Assembly (NCBI GenBank): GCA_016183615.1
Contig: JACPEG010000027.1
Location: 18,356-82,355 of the forward strand
DNA: 64,000 nucleotides
DNA from: Betaproteobacteria bacterium
Lineage (GTDB): Bacteria; Pseudomonadota; Gammaproteobacteria; Burkholderiales; UBA6910
Direction: 5' to 3'
In this document: piece by piece, positions 1 to 8,159 of the stretch
Numbering within the stretch: the stretch's first letter is position 1
How the letters are laid out: each line of letters starts with the position of its first letter
Made by a program: the position numbers and the translations under genes
The notes under the pieces: model-generated
What the model saw: only the letters and a program-made list of their open reading frames with translations
Database searches by the model: none
What the model was told of the DNA's origin: nothing

Positions 1-116
1 GGGGGCTGGGGACTGGCGACGGGCTGGGGCGGGGCGGGCCTGGGTTCCGGAACGGTGGCGCAGCCGGACAGGGCGAGCGCGATCAGCAGGGCTGCGGTCT
101 TGAGGAAACGGTTCAT
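1..116 (-). CDS. lipoprotein N-terminus, cut by window edge
   Basis: The first 38 codons of a gene read leftward out of the window. The start ATG is at 116-114. The peptide has a basic start (MNRFLK), a hydrophobic core (TAALLIALAL) and a lipobox-like SGC, so it should be a lipoprotein with the lipidated Cys at about residue 19. The stretch after the Cys is Pro-rich. Nothing of the mature domain is visible, so no function is offered. It is divergent from the gene at 233. Confidence 0.6.
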   Translation of the reverse strand, partial: MNRFLKTAALLIALALSGCATVPEPRPAPPQPVASPQP

Positions 117-232
117 GGAAACGATGCTTGGCAGCGTAAAGCCGCTATTTTAGGGCATCCCGGTGGGCCTGTCGGCCGGAATGCCAACTTTTCCCGGGAG
201 CCCGGGTCCAACGTGGAATCCGATACGGGGGA

Positions 233-934
233 ATGGCGTTGCAGCACCGGCTCATCGCAGTGATTCTGGGGCTCGCCGTCGGGCTGGCGACGGCCGCACG
301 CGCGCAGGAACCATCCCGCAAGCAGCTGGAAGACTGGTTCAACGCCCCGCCCGAGAAGAGCGCGGCGAGCGTCAACGAGGGCGAACTGGTGTTTCTGGCG
401 CAACCGCCCGGCAAGCCGGTTCACTATCACCGGAACGCGCTGGTCATCCGCGAGGCGAGCCTGGACGACGGCTGGACCGAACTCACCCAGTGCCACGAGA
501 ACCTGGACGCGGTGCCCGCGGCCCAGATCCTGTTTCACCGCACCCGCACCACCGGCCTGCACATCATCTCCCACTCCGGGATCATCGACGCCTGGGTGGA
601 GGGAAATTCGGTGCAGTTACGGGACATCTTCCCGGGTGCGAAGCTGTGCATCGGGGCCTTCAGCCAGGCCCTGCACGACAACGGCGACGGCACCTGGAGC
701 CTGAGAAACGGGCCCTTCATGCGCAAGTTCCTGGACGGCTACTATCCGATGCACGTGTCCATGACCGTGCGCCTGGAGAGCCCGGCGCTGCGCTTCGAGG
801 GCATGCTGCCCGCGGCCCAGGAAGGGCTCCAGGTATCGAAGAACGGGCGCGAGGTGAGCTTCGACGCCTGGTTCGAGGGCCGGCTGGTGACGGAGATGCG
901 GTTCTCGGCGGCTCCCGGAGGAGCCGCCAAATAG
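233..934 (+). CDS. secreted hypothetical protein
   Basis: A 233-residue protein I do not recognise. Residues 1-24 form a clear signal peptide ending in the cleavage motif ARA, so the product is periplasmic or secreted. The mature part is mixed alpha/beta in composition with two Cys (in the contexts TQCHEN and KLCIGA) that could form a disulfide. There is no transmembrane segment after the signal and no recognisable catalytic motif. A GGGGGA stretch just before the ATG can serve as the ribosome-binding site. It converges with bfr, whose stop lies 7 bases away, so the two genes share a terminator region. Confidence 0.7.
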   Translation: MALQHRLIAVILGLAVGLATAARAQEPSRKQLEDWFNAPPEKSAASVNEGELVFLAQPPGKPVHYHRNALVIREASLDDGWTELTQCHENLDAVPAAQILFHRTRTTGLHIISHSGIIDAWVEGNSVQLRDIFPGAKLCIGAFSQALHDNGDGTWSLRNGPFMRKFLDGYYPMHVSMTVRLESPALRFEGMLPAAQEGLQVSKNGREVSFDAWFEGRLVTEMRFSAAPGGAAK

Positions 935-940
935 CGCCGC

Positions 941-1405
941 CTACATCTGGGACTGCTGGTAGTTCTGCAGCCCCACCTTGCCGATGAGATCGAGCTGGAT
1001 TTCCAGCCAGTCGATGTGCTCTTCCTCGCCCTGCTGGATGTCCTCGAACAGCTCGCGGCTCACGTAGTCGCTACCGGACTCGCAGTAGGCGATGGCCTCC
1101 TTCAGCACCGCGTGGTTCGCCATCTCCAGCTGGAGATCGCATTTCAGGATCTCCTCGACGTTCTCGCCGATGAGCAGCTTGCCGATGTCCTGCAGGTTGG
1201 GCAGCCCCTCCAGGAACAGGATGCGCTCGATCAGCCGGTCGGCATGTTTCATCTCGTCCACCGACTCCTTGAACTCATGCTCGTCCAGCTTCTTGAGACC
1301 CCAGTTCTTGCACATCCGGGCGTGCAGGAAATACTGGTTGATGGCGGTGAGCTCGTTGGTGAGGACCTGGTTGAGGTAGGTGATGACCTTCTTGTCGCCT
1401 TTCAT
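941..1405 (-). CDS. bfr: bacterioferritin
   Basis: A 154-residue ferritin-like four-helix protein of normal Bfr length. It stores iron as a mineral core in a 24-mer cytoplasmic cage. Visible ferroxidase ligands are E18, E51 and H54; M52 is the usual axial ligand of the heme shared between two subunits. The ATG at 1405 follows an AGGAGG ribosome-binding site. A CAGCCAGCC-hairpin-CAGCCAGCC element sits about 40 bases upstream of the start, the first of four in this iron region. A Bfd-type ferredoxin gene, the usual partner that helps release iron from Bfr, lies 15 kb away at 16704-16898. Confidence 0.95.
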   Translation of the reverse strand: MKGDKKVITYLNQVLTNELTAINQYFLHARMCKNWGLKKLDEHEFKESVDEMKHADRLIERILFLEGLPNLQDIGKLLIGENVEEILKCDLQLEMANHAVLKEAIAYCESGSDYVSRELFEDIQQGEEEHIDWLEIQLDLIGKVGLQNYQQSQM

Positions 1406-1443
1406 GTGCAGACCTCCTTAGGAAACGAACCACGCTTTGGGAG

Positions 1444-1485
1444 CTTGGCTGGCTATCCCGAAGGCATCGGGGAATGGCTGGCTGG
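1444..1485 (-). promoter_or_regulatory. CAGCC-hairpin-CAGCC leader element, copy 1
   Basis: On the bfr sense strand two direct repeats of the type CCAGCCAGCCA (about 1485-1474) and GCCAGCCAA (about 1454-1446) flank a small hairpin with stem CCCGA/TCGGG. The element lies between about 39 and 80 bases before the bfr start, probably in its leader. The same architecture with different hairpin sequences recurs at 5875, 9447 and 15543, each time beside an iron-related gene. The function is unknown: it could be an RNA control element, an operator or a small repeat. Confidence 0.6.
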
Positions 1486-1643
1486 GCCTGACAGGGGCCG
1501 GTAGCGGGCGCTCTTTGCGGACTGCGGCTCCGCCCCGGCAAGGCTGCTCTTGCAGTCTGCATTATAGCCCATCGGATGGGGCCCAAAGCCTCGCCGGAAT
1601 CATGCGGTTGCAATCCGCACAGCCTGACTGAACGAGAGCAGGC

Positions 1644-2762
1644 TCATCTTGTTTCGGCCTCGGTACCGAAGCGCACGCGGCTCAGCTTCAGCGGCCGCAC
1701 CGGCACACAGCAGCAGGCGAGTATCTCGCCGGCAGGCAGTGCCGCGGGAGCCTGCCGCAGCCAGCGCACCTCGCCCTTTTCGAGGCGCAGGCGGCAGTTG
1801 CCGCATTCCCCGCTGCGGCATTCCGCTGTAACGTCGATGCCGGCAGCTTCAAGGGCATGGAGCAAGGTCGGAGTCCCTTCGGATGACGCAATGCGCCGGC
1901 CGTCGATCTCCACCGGGTGATGCCAACCGCCGCCGGCATTGATGCCGAAGGATTCCCAATGCAGCCGCTCCGGGGCGACGCCGGCCTGGCGGAGCTGCCC
2001 GATCAGAACCTGCATCATTTCCTCGCGCGCGCAGAGATAGAAATCCGCCGCGGCGCTGCCGCCCTCGGCCAGGATACATTTGGCGTCGAGGCGTCCCCGC
2101 CAGCCGCTCCATGACGCCGCCGGCCGCGACAGGACCGGGTAGTAGCGGAACCAGGGTGCTTCTTCGGCCAGCGCACGGAATTCATCGGCCCAGGCCAGAT
2201 CGGCCTCGAGGCGTGCCGCCTGGAACAGCACGACGCGCGGGCGCGCCCGCGCCGGCAAACACCCGATCCGGTGAACCATCGCGCGCATGGGTGTAATGCC
2301 GATGCCGCCGGCGACGAGAACCACGCGGCGCGCGTCCTGCAGATCCAGAACGAAAGCGCCCGCGGGCGGCGACACCTCCACCCCTGCCCCGGGCGTGAGC
2401 TGCGCGTGGAGGTGAGACGACATGCGGCCGCGGGTCTCGCGCCGGATGCCCAGTTCGTAGGCCCGCGGCCGTGGCGACCATGCGGCGAGGGAATAGCCGC
2501 GCCTCAGGACACGCCCATCTACTTGAGCGCGCACGGCTACATGGCGTCCGGCCTGGAAGCGCGGCAGGCGCCGGCCGTCGGCCCGGGCCAGCCGCACGCG
2601 AAACAGATCAGGCGTGAGATCCACGCGTTCGGTCACCACGAGACGCAGGGGCGGGCGATTGGCGCGCCGCCGCGCGACGAGCAGCCGTATGCCGTCCCCT
2701 GTCATCGCCATCAGCGCAAGTGCAGCGGCCAGGAAGAAAGCCAGGAGAATGGCCGCGCCCAT
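1644..2762 (-). CDS. membrane-anchored FAD/2Fe-2S reductase
   Basis: A 372-residue phthalate-dioxygenase-reductase-like protein. After an N-terminal membrane anchor (about residues 3-20) comes an FAD-binding barrel with the RGYSLA motif, an NAD(P)H-binding domain starting at GGIGITPM, and a C-terminal plant-type 2Fe-2S ferredoxin domain with ECRSGECGNC and a downstream CCC cluster. It would pass electrons from NAD(P)H to an acceptor at the membrane. The gene follows the PepSY protein by 14 bases and belongs with the receptor at 3659-5845, so a ferric-chelate reductase role is plausible. The start at 2762 is chosen because it begins just after the upstream stop and gives the anchor; its ribosome-binding site is weak. 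The substrate is inferred only. Confidence 0.75.
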   Translation of the reverse strand: MGAAILLAFFLAAALALMAMTGDGIRLLVARRRANRPPLRLVVTERVDLTPDLFRVRLARADGRRLPRFQAGRHVAVRAQVDGRVLRRGYSLAAWSPRPRAYELGIRRETRGRMSSHLHAQLTPGAGVEVSPPAGAFVLDLQDARRVVLVAGGIGITPMRAMVHRIGCLPARARPRVVLFQAARLEADLAWADEFRALAEEAPWFRYYPVLSRPAASWSGWRGRLDAKCILAEGGSAAADFYLCAREEMMQVLIGQLRQAGVAPERLHWESFGINAGGGWHHPVEIDGRRIASSEGTPTLLHALEAAGIDVTAECRSGECGNCRLRLEKGEVRWLRQAPAALPAGEILACCCVPVRPLKLSRVRFGTEAETR

Positions 2763-2776
2763 CGGCACGGGGGCCC

Positions 2777-3559
2777 CTATTCGGCTGCCGGCGCCGCCGT
2801 CGCGGAGCTGGCCGGGCGGCCGGCTTGCAACATTTGAGACCGGCGCTGCTGGCTGCGCCACCACATGTAAACACCGGTCAGCGCCAGCAGCAGCATGGCG
2901 CCGCCCACCAGGTCTATCCAGATCCATTCGGCCTTCTTGCCAAGCAGGGCCTTGCCGGTGTGCAGATCCAGCACCAGCTTGCCCAGGGTCACGCGCGGCT
3001 GGGCGCGCGCGGGCAGCATGGCAAGTGCTGCGGCGACCTGCGGGTCCGCGCTCCAACTCGCGCCGCCGTCGCGGCTGACGACCACTCCTTGTTCCTTCAG
3101 TGTCGCCACCATGCCGCCACCGGCGGCGACGCCCACATGCCACACTTCCTGGTCCAGGATGCGCCGCCAGTCCTCGCCGCGCCCGCGCCACAGGCCCTGC
3201 TTCGTGCCGACCAGGATCGCGCCTGCCGCTTCGGCCATGGATCGCACTTCGACGTTGTTGAGGACTTCGACGGCCAGGGGTTGTCCATCCGGCAACACGC
3301 GATAAACGCCAAGCCGGGTGCCGATCCAGCGGCTGCCGTCCGCCGCAGTGAGCACGGCACGCGCCTCGGGCGGCTCCACCGCTCCGGGGCCGTAGCCGGG
3401 CAGCCACTCGGCCGTGACAGGTACCTTCCTCAAGCCCAGGCTCTTGTCGTGGGCGATCAGCACGGCAGTGAACGCGACCAGCAGTATGGGCAGCGCCAGC
3501 GCGAGGCTCACCCAGATGTGCCAATCTCGGGCGGTGAAGAGATTCTTCAGTTTGTTCAT
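2777..3559 (-). CDS. PepSY-associated two-TM membrane protein
   Basis: A 260-residue protein with transmembrane segments near residues 14-37 and 217-237 and a large periplasmic domain between them. That domain has beta-propeller-like repeats such as DGSRWIGTRLGVYRV and GTKQGLWRG. The ending IWIDLVGGAMLLLALTGVYMWW is typical of PepSY-associated transmembrane proteins found next to TonB-dependent receptors. A good AAGGAG site precedes the ATG at 3559. The neighbours are a receptor upstream and a 2Fe-2S reductase downstream, so it probably helps reduce or handle imported iron chelates at the inner membrane. The exact role is not known. Confidence 0.7.
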   Translation of the reverse strand: MNKLKNLFTARDWHIWVSLALALPILLVAFTAVLIAHDKSLGLRKVPVTAEWLPGYGPGAVEPPEARAVLTAADGSRWIGTRLGVYRVLPDGQPLAVEVLNNVEVRSMAEAAGAILVGTKQGLWRGRGEDWRRILDQEVWHVGVAAGGGMVATLKEQGVVVSRDGGASWSADPQVAAALAMLPARAQPRVTLGKLVLDLHTGKALLGKKAEWIWIDLVGGAMLLLALTGVYMWWRSQQRRSQMLQAGRPASSATAAPAAE

Positions 3560-3658
3560 GGGTTTCTCCTTGGGGTGAACACGCGTTTCAGCGCAAAAGA
3601 CCATATAGGCGCGTCAGTCGCGCGCCGGCGCTGTCCGTCTCGCGATCCATCGCGTTCC

Positions 3659-5845
3659 CTACAATTTGCCTTCCAGCGCCAGAAAGAAGCCGCGCCCGCC
3701 CTGCTCGATTTCCCGGGTAACGGTGGTCACCCCCTTGCTGTCGATGGCGAACTTGTCCTTGTCCTTCTTCATGTCGAGCAGGTTGACCCCGGTCAAGCGC
3801 AGGCCGAAATTGCGATCCAGGCGCTTGTAGACGTATAGGTCAAGGAGCTTCTGCTCCGCCTCGAAGTCCTGGTTGGGGGCCGCGCCCGGGTCCTTGTTGA
3901 AGCGGGGAGTGAAGTTGTAGTTGCCGCCAAAGCTCGCGTCCCAGGCCAGGAGCTGGTAGTCGAAGCCGATGTTGTACACATAGGGCGGTTGATCCTTGAC
4001 GTTGGTGGTCTGGCCGGTCGCGCTGTTCTCCAGGCGCGAATAGAGGCGGGTGGCGTTGGCGCGGAACATGAGCTCGGGCAGGCCGATCGCGTCCATGCGG
4101 GCGCGGGCGTCGAGTTCCACGCCCCAGACCCGCGCGTCGCCGACGTTGAAAGGCCGCTCCACGAAGCGCGCGCCTTCCAGCACGGTGCGCTTCTCGACCT
4201 TGTCGGTGATGTCGCGCACGAAGGCATTGGCGCCCAGCACGCCGCCGGATCGGGGCAGGAAGTTCTCCCAGGCGAGTTCCAGTCCCAGCGCCTTCTCGGG
4301 CTTCAAGTCCGGGTTGCCGGACTTGTCCGGGTCGGTGGCGGTTCCCGACTTGGTTTCGACGACCGAACTCAAGTCGTCGAACTTGGGGGGCTTCACGGTC
4401 TCGGTGAGGCTGGCGCGGAGATTGTTGCTGTGATTCACTCGCCACAGGTAGTGCAGCGAAGGCGAGTTCGTCAGGTACTTGCCGCTGCGGCTCTGCCCGG
4501 CGCCATCGACGGAGCTCTGGGTGATGCGCTGGGAGCGCAGCCCCGGGGTCAGGAAATGGCCCTCGGCGATCTCGATTTCGTCCTGGAGGAACAGGACCCA
4601 GCGCTTCTCCGAGATGTCGAAGCGGTCGCCGCGGCCAGCGGCCTTGGTCACGCCGTTTTCCACGGTCTGCTTGTCGTCCTTGCGCGACTTGTCGAAGTAC
4701 TCGATGCCGCCGCCGAGGCGGTGCGCCCCGAATGGCGACTTCAGGCGGGCGCCGGCAGAGGAGCCCTTTTCATCCACCGAACCTTTTTCCAGGGTGAGCT
4801 TGGTCTGCGCCCCGGCCGCGTTGAATTCGCGGGCGGTCTTTTCCTTATCCTCGGTTCCCGACTGCACCGCGGCGCGGAGGGAAAACTCGCCGCCACCGGC
4901 GAGCCGGGTTTTCCACTCGCCGCGCAGGCGGGTGATTTCCCGCTCCTTGTCCTCGATTTCCGTTTTCTTCCCATCGCCGGCGATGACGGCACCCGTGGCC
5001 GGCGGCGTAAGCTTGAACTTATCGGTGGTCTTGCGCTTGTTCTCATCCACCCGGGACACGAAGGGGGTGAGGATGAGCTGGCTGCCGCCGCCCAGGTTGA
5101 CGTTCAGGCGCGGGGCGAAGTCGAATCCGTCGGCCTTCAGGCGTTCGTCCTCGAATTCCTGTTTCCAGTCGGTGCGGGCGCCGGTAGCGGCGAATTTCTG
5201 CTCGTCCTTGGACTTGGTTTTCACCTCGCCTCGCTGGCCGATGGAGGCGTTGAGCAGCAGGCTGACGTCGCCGTAGCGGTTGCCGTACTGGCCCGAGAGG
5301 GTCCTGGTTTCGGCGTCGGCCGTCTGGCCGTTGGTCACCCCGTAGAGGGCGCGCGCGGAGGCGATGCGCCGCGAGGGGGCATCGCGCAGAACGATGTTGA
5401 TGGTGCCCATCAGGCCCTCGTTGGGCAGGTCGGCGGTGGGGGCGCGGATAATTTCGATGCGCTCGATCATGTCGAGCGGCAGGCGGTCCACCTGGAGCTG
5501 GCGCTCCTTGGTGCCGGTGGGCACCGGCTCGCCGTCGATCAGGATCTGGGTATAACCCTTGTCCAGCCCGCGCACCCGCACGTCCCGGGGCGATCCGGGC
5601 GGGCCGCTGAAAGTGACCCCGGGGAGCCGCCGCAGATAGTCGCCCACGGTCATTTCGTTCATTTTGTCCAGTTCCTCGCGGCCATAGACCAGGCGGGTGG
5701 AGCGGGCATCCCTGCGGGCGTCGAAGTCGTCGCGCTCGGCGTTGACCAGGACTACCGGCAGTTCTGATTCAGCGGCGGCGGCCAAAGCCGGGGTGAACCA
5801 CAGGGCGAGGCACAAAGGTTTGAGTTTCAGGTGCTTGAGTTTCAT
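3659..5845 (-). CDS. TonB-dependent receptor
   Basis: A 728-residue outer-membrane receptor. After a signal peptide (MKLKHLKLKPLCLALWF to ALAAAAES) come a plug domain with SGPPGSPRDVRVRGLDKG and IERIEIIRAP, and a 22-strand type barrel unusually rich in Lys, Asp and Glu. The barrel ends in ALEGKL rather than a terminal Phe. The start at 5845 is preferred to the in-frame ATG at 5857 because it gives a normal signal peptide; the ribosome-binding site is poor for both. The ligand cannot be read from sequence; neighbours PepSY and reductase suggest an iron chelate reduced after uptake. A CAGCCAGCC element lies directly upstream. Confidence 0.9.
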   Translation of the reverse strand: MKLKHLKLKPLCLALWFTPALAAAAESELPVVLVNAERDDFDARRDARSTRLVYGREELDKMNEMTVGDYLRRLPGVTFSGPPGSPRDVRVRGLDKGYTQILIDGEPVPTGTKERQLQVDRLPLDMIERIEIIRAPTADLPNEGLMGTINIVLRDAPSRRIASARALYGVTNGQTADAETRTLSGQYGNRYGDVSLLLNASIGQRGEVKTKSKDEQKFAATGARTDWKQEFEDERLKADGFDFAPRLNVNLGGGSQLILTPFVSRVDENKRKTTDKFKLTPPATGAVIAGDGKKTEIEDKEREITRLRGEWKTRLAGGGEFSLRAAVQSGTEDKEKTAREFNAAGAQTKLTLEKGSVDEKGSSAGARLKSPFGAHRLGGGIEYFDKSRKDDKQTVENGVTKAAGRGDRFDISEKRWVLFLQDEIEIAEGHFLTPGLRSQRITQSSVDGAGQSRSGKYLTNSPSLHYLWRVNHSNNLRASLTETVKPPKFDDLSSVVETKSGTATDPDKSGNPDLKPEKALGLELAWENFLPRSGGVLGANAFVRDITDKVEKRTVLEGARFVERPFNVGDARVWGVELDARARMDAIGLPELMFRANATRLYSRLENSATGQTTNVKDQPPYVYNIGFDYQLLAWDASFGGNYNFTPRFNKDPGAAPNQDFEAEQKLLDLYVYKRLDRNFGLRLTGVNLLDMKKDKDKFAIDSKGVTTVTREIEQGGRGFFLALEGKL

Positions 5846-5874
5846 GTCACAGAGCATTTCCGTAAGGCATGGTT

Positions 5875-5912
5875 GCTGGCTGGCTGGTCGGCGGGGCCGC
5901 GGGCTGGCTGGG
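5875..5912 (-). promoter_or_regulatory. CAGCC-hairpin-CAGCC leader element, copy 2
   Basis: Sense-strand order is CCCAGCCAGCC, then a short GC hairpin with stem CGGC/GCCG and loop CCC, then CCAGCCAGCCAGC. It ends about 30 bases before the receptor start codon at 5845 and lies in the exbD-receptor gap. No convincing Fur site is seen in this gap, so this element is the only candidate control site noticed for the receptor. Confidence 0.6.
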
Positions 5913-5954
5913 TCGGTTTCAGGAATTGAGCAGGACGCGTCGACAGGTTCTACC

Positions 5955-6374
5955 TCAGCGCGTGTCGGGCAGCGTGACGAACCCCAGCTTCGCGATGCCC
6001 GCGTTCTGGGCCGCCGCCATCACTTCGGCGATTCGCTGGTAGCGGGTGTTGCGGTCGGCGCGCAGGTGCAGCTCCGGCTGCGGGGTCTTCTGCGCGGCCT
6101 GCGCGAGGTGCGCCGGCAGCGCCGCGTCCGCCACCGGCTCGTTGTTCCAGAACACCCGGCCTCGCTCGTCGATGGCAAGGTTGACGGTGTCCGGTTTTTC
6201 CGGGTTCACCTGGCTCTGGGCCTGGGGCAGGTCGATTTTCACCGCGTGGGTAAACAGGGGCGCGGTGACCATGAAGATGATGAGCAGCACCAGCATCACG
6301 TCCACCAGGGGCGTGGTGTTGATCTCGCTCATGAGGGGCGCCTCGCCCTCCTGGTTGAATCCGCCGAAGGCCAT
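5955..6374 (-). CDS. exbD: ExbD energy-transducing subunit
   Basis: A 139-residue inner-membrane protein of the TonB-ExbB-ExbD motor. One N-terminal transmembrane helix (about residues 23-43) carries the essential Asp in LVDVMLVLLIIFMV. The periplasmic domain follows, with HLRADRNTRYQRIAEVM typical of the family. Its ATG directly follows the exbB stop (TGAATG), so the two are translationally coupled. Confidence 0.95.
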   Translation of the reverse strand: MAFGGFNQEGEAPLMSEINTTPLVDVMLVLLIIFMVTAPLFTHAVKIDLPQAQSQVNPEKPDTVNLAIDERGRVFWNNEPVADAALPAHLAQAAQKTPQPELHLRADRNTRYQRIAEVMAAAQNAGIAKLGFVTLPDTR

Positions 6375-7157
6375 TCAGACGCCTCCCGCCGCGTGCGTTC
6401 GCAGGCTGGCGACGCTTGCGCCCGGGTGGTCCGCATGTCCGGGGCTTTGCAGCCTGGCGCCGGTGGTGAGATAGGCGTGAAGATCGTGGGCGAAGGCGTC
6501 GAGGTCGGCGAGCACCACGCGATTGGCCCGCACCAGGAAGTTGTAGGCGAGCACGGCGGGAATCGCCACCGCGAGGCCCAGGGCCGTCATGATCAGCGCC
6601 TCTCCCACCGGACCGGCGACCTTGTCGATCGTGGCCTGACCGGTGAATCCGATCCCGATGAGCGCGTGGTAGATCCCCCACACCGTGCCGAACAGACCGA
6701 CGAAGGGCGCGGTGGAGCCGATCGAGGCCAGCACCGTGAGCCCGGCTTCGATCTCAGCCGTCGCGCGCCCGATGGCGCGCCGAATCGCACGCGTCACGAA
6801 CTCCGAGAGGGCGAGCGTCGCGGCGAGCCTGTCCCCGACATGGCGTTGATGGTGGGCCACCGCGTCGGCGCCGGCGGCGGCGGTATGGGAAAAGGGGCTC
6901 TCCGGCGCGGCAAGCTGCATGTGGGCAATGGCCTCGGTCAGGCTCTCCGCGCTCCAGAACGCGTTCAGTGCCCGGTCTGCGCGGCGCCGGATGCGCCAGG
7001 CCTGCCAGGCCTTGGTCACGATGAGGTACCAGGTCGTCACCGACATGGTGAGTAACAGCAACGCTGCAGACTTGCCGACGGCATCGGCCTGGGCCCAGAA
7101 ACCGAGGATGCTCATGGATGTGGTTTGATGCATGGGATTAGCCTTCCAGCCTTTCAT
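6375..7157 (-). CDS. exbB: ExbB proton-channel subunit
   Basis: A MotA/TolQ/ExbB-family inner-membrane protein of about 260 residues with three transmembrane helices; the conserved GTVWGIY and the last helices VGEALIMTALGLAVAIPAVLAYN are visible. With ExbD it energises TonB. The original start was probably the ATG at 7133, four bases after the tonB stop. In this copy a 167-bp duplication has placed that junction behind a strong GAGGAGG site, and an ATG at 7157 adds eight residues (MKGWKANP) that read the former tonB tail in another frame. It lies downstream of the porin/FMN cassette and directly upstream of exbD. Confidence 0.9.
   Translation of the reverse strand: MKGWKANPMHQTTSMSILGFWAQADAVGKSAALLLLTMSVTTWYLIVTKAWQAWRIRRRADRALNAFWSAESLTEAIAHMQLAAPESPFSHTAAAGADAVAHHQRHVGDRLAATLALSEFVTRAIRRAIGRATAEIEAGLTVLASIGSTAPFVGLFGTVWGIYHALIGIGFTGQATIDKVAGPVGEALIMTALGLAVAIPAVLAYNFLVRANRVVLADLDAFAHDLHAYLTTGARLQSPGHADHPGASVASLRTHAAGGV
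6983..7149 (-). repeat. tonB/exbB junction duplication, copy A
   Basis: 167 bp that match 9509-9675 with one mismatch (position 7008 versus 9534). It contains the last codons of tonB with its TAA, the exbB start, and the first codons of exbB to about residue 50. In this copy the reading frame continues into intact exbB. Together the two copies form direct repeats 2526 bp apart around the porin/FMN/cytochrome cassette. Confidence 0.95.
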
Positions 7158-7175
7158 CCGGCCATTCCTCCTCAA

Positions 7176-7643
7176 TTAGCCTACTCGTGAAATATCGGGG
7201 CTAAATGTTCGTCCATGTTTGCCTGCGGTGACATGGATGGGCACGAGCAGCGCCAAGGCAAGGCCCAGCCCCTGATGGACCAGGCTCAGGGCATTGCGCC
7301 AGCCTTCATGAGGTGGGTAGTACAGGGTCAGGCCGGTAACGACGAGCGCCAGCAGTGTACCGGTCAGCGCGCCGCCGCTGACACGATTGCGCCGTGCCCG
7401 CCACGCGCCATGCTGATGGTGCGGGAAGAGGGTGCCCACCAGCCATAGCAGGGCGTATGCCGAGATGGCGTGCAGCACCAGCAGACGGTGGCGCCAGGCA
7501 CGGAGGGGGTTGGTGAAGTCGAGCGGGTCCAGACGCAGCCCCATGCCGATCCAGGCGATGCCGCTCAGCACGACGATGGCGAGCGCAGCGAAGATCAGCC
7601 GTCGCTGAAGGGGCGGAAGACGGATGTCCGGAAAGGCGCTCAT
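7176..7643 (-). CDS. four-TM His-rich membrane protein, likely heme b
   Basis: A 155-residue integral membrane protein with about four hydrophobic helices. His residues sit at helix ends (LLVLHAISAY, PHHQHG, LVHQGLGL, IHVTAGKHG), the pattern of small membrane cytochromes b. Its ATG overlaps the stop of the FMN-binding protein (ATGA), so the two are co-translated. I infer a quinol- or inner-membrane electron donor that passes electrons to the periplasmic flavoprotein. No named family is certain. Confidence 0.6.
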   Translation of the reverse strand: MSAFPDIRLPPLQRRLIFAALAIVVLSGIAWIGMGLRLDPLDFTNPLRAWRHRLLVLHAISAYALLWLVGTLFPHHQHGAWRARRNRVSGGALTGTLLALVVTGLTLYYPPHEGWRNALSLVHQGLGLALALLVPIHVTAGKHGRTFSPDISRVG

Positions 7644-8158
7644 GTGCGGGCCACGGTGCCGACGACGTGGTTGTGGAACAGCAGGGCGAGCCGGGCTAGC
7701 CGGGTCAGCGCCCGCACCGAGAGGGTGGCGCCGGAGATGCCGTCGATGCCCCGATCCAGCGTCTGACGCGCGGTGAGGCGCGCGCCGTCGAACTGGCGCG
7801 TAAAAGCGGGGCTTTTCACTTCCCAGCCTCGGCTTTCCCGATATACCAGCACCCGTACCCGCTCCACAGCACCGTGGTCCACGCTGATGCCCACTGTGAT
7901 GGGCAATTCCTTGCCGATCTCGTCCAGCACCCAGGCGGTGCGTTGCCCGATACGCCAATAGCGCACGCGCACGGCCGGATAGTCGTGTTCCAGAATGGCG
8001 CGCGCGGCCGGGCGCAGCTCACCCGCGAGCCAGAGGATCTCCGGCGCGGGCGGCTGCGTGAAGACCTCGCGCAGAAAGCGGTCGGTCTCCGCCTCCTGAT
8101 CGGCGGCCCAGACCGGCGCGGCGAAGGCCAGAAGAAACAGGAGGCGAAAGACAAACAT
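7640..8158 (-). CDS. periplasmic FMN-binding domain protein
   Basis: A 172-residue exported protein with a signal peptide (about residues 1-19, VWA) and an FMN_bind domain. The motif DGISGAT at residues 139-145 matches the ApbE flavinylation signature, so FMN should be attached to T145. Such proteins carry electrons outside the cytoplasmic membrane. It sits between a porin upstream and a His-rich membrane protein downstream. No apbE gene is in the window, so the modifying enzyme must be elsewhere. The electron acceptor is not visible in sequence. Confidence 0.8.
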   Translation of the reverse strand: MFVFRLLFLLAFAAPVWAADQEAETDRFLREVFTQPPAPEILWLAGELRPAARAILEHDYPAVRVRYWRIGQRTAWVLDEIGKELPITVGISVDHGAVERVRVLVYRESRGWEVKSPAFTRQFDGARLTARQTLDRGIDGISGATLSVRALTRLARLALLFHNHVVGTVART

Positions 8159-8159
8159 G

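Noticed and set aside
1444..1485. CAGCC elements as CsrA/RsmA sites or rho-independent terminators
   Set aside because: The hairpin loops lack a GGA motif and no T-run follows; the placement before start codons also argues against termination.
2763..3524. Ferredoxin-type reductase extended to 626 residues
   Set aside because: The extra region is another frame of the PepSY protein gene, Arg/Gly-rich and without domains. The membrane anchor at 2762 fits as the start.
3989..5767. A 592-codon open frame on the plus strand
   Set aside because: It is the antisense of the TonB-dependent receptor. It has low-complexity Gly/Val/Leu composition and no family similarity, whereas the receptor frame has signal, plug and barrel motifs.
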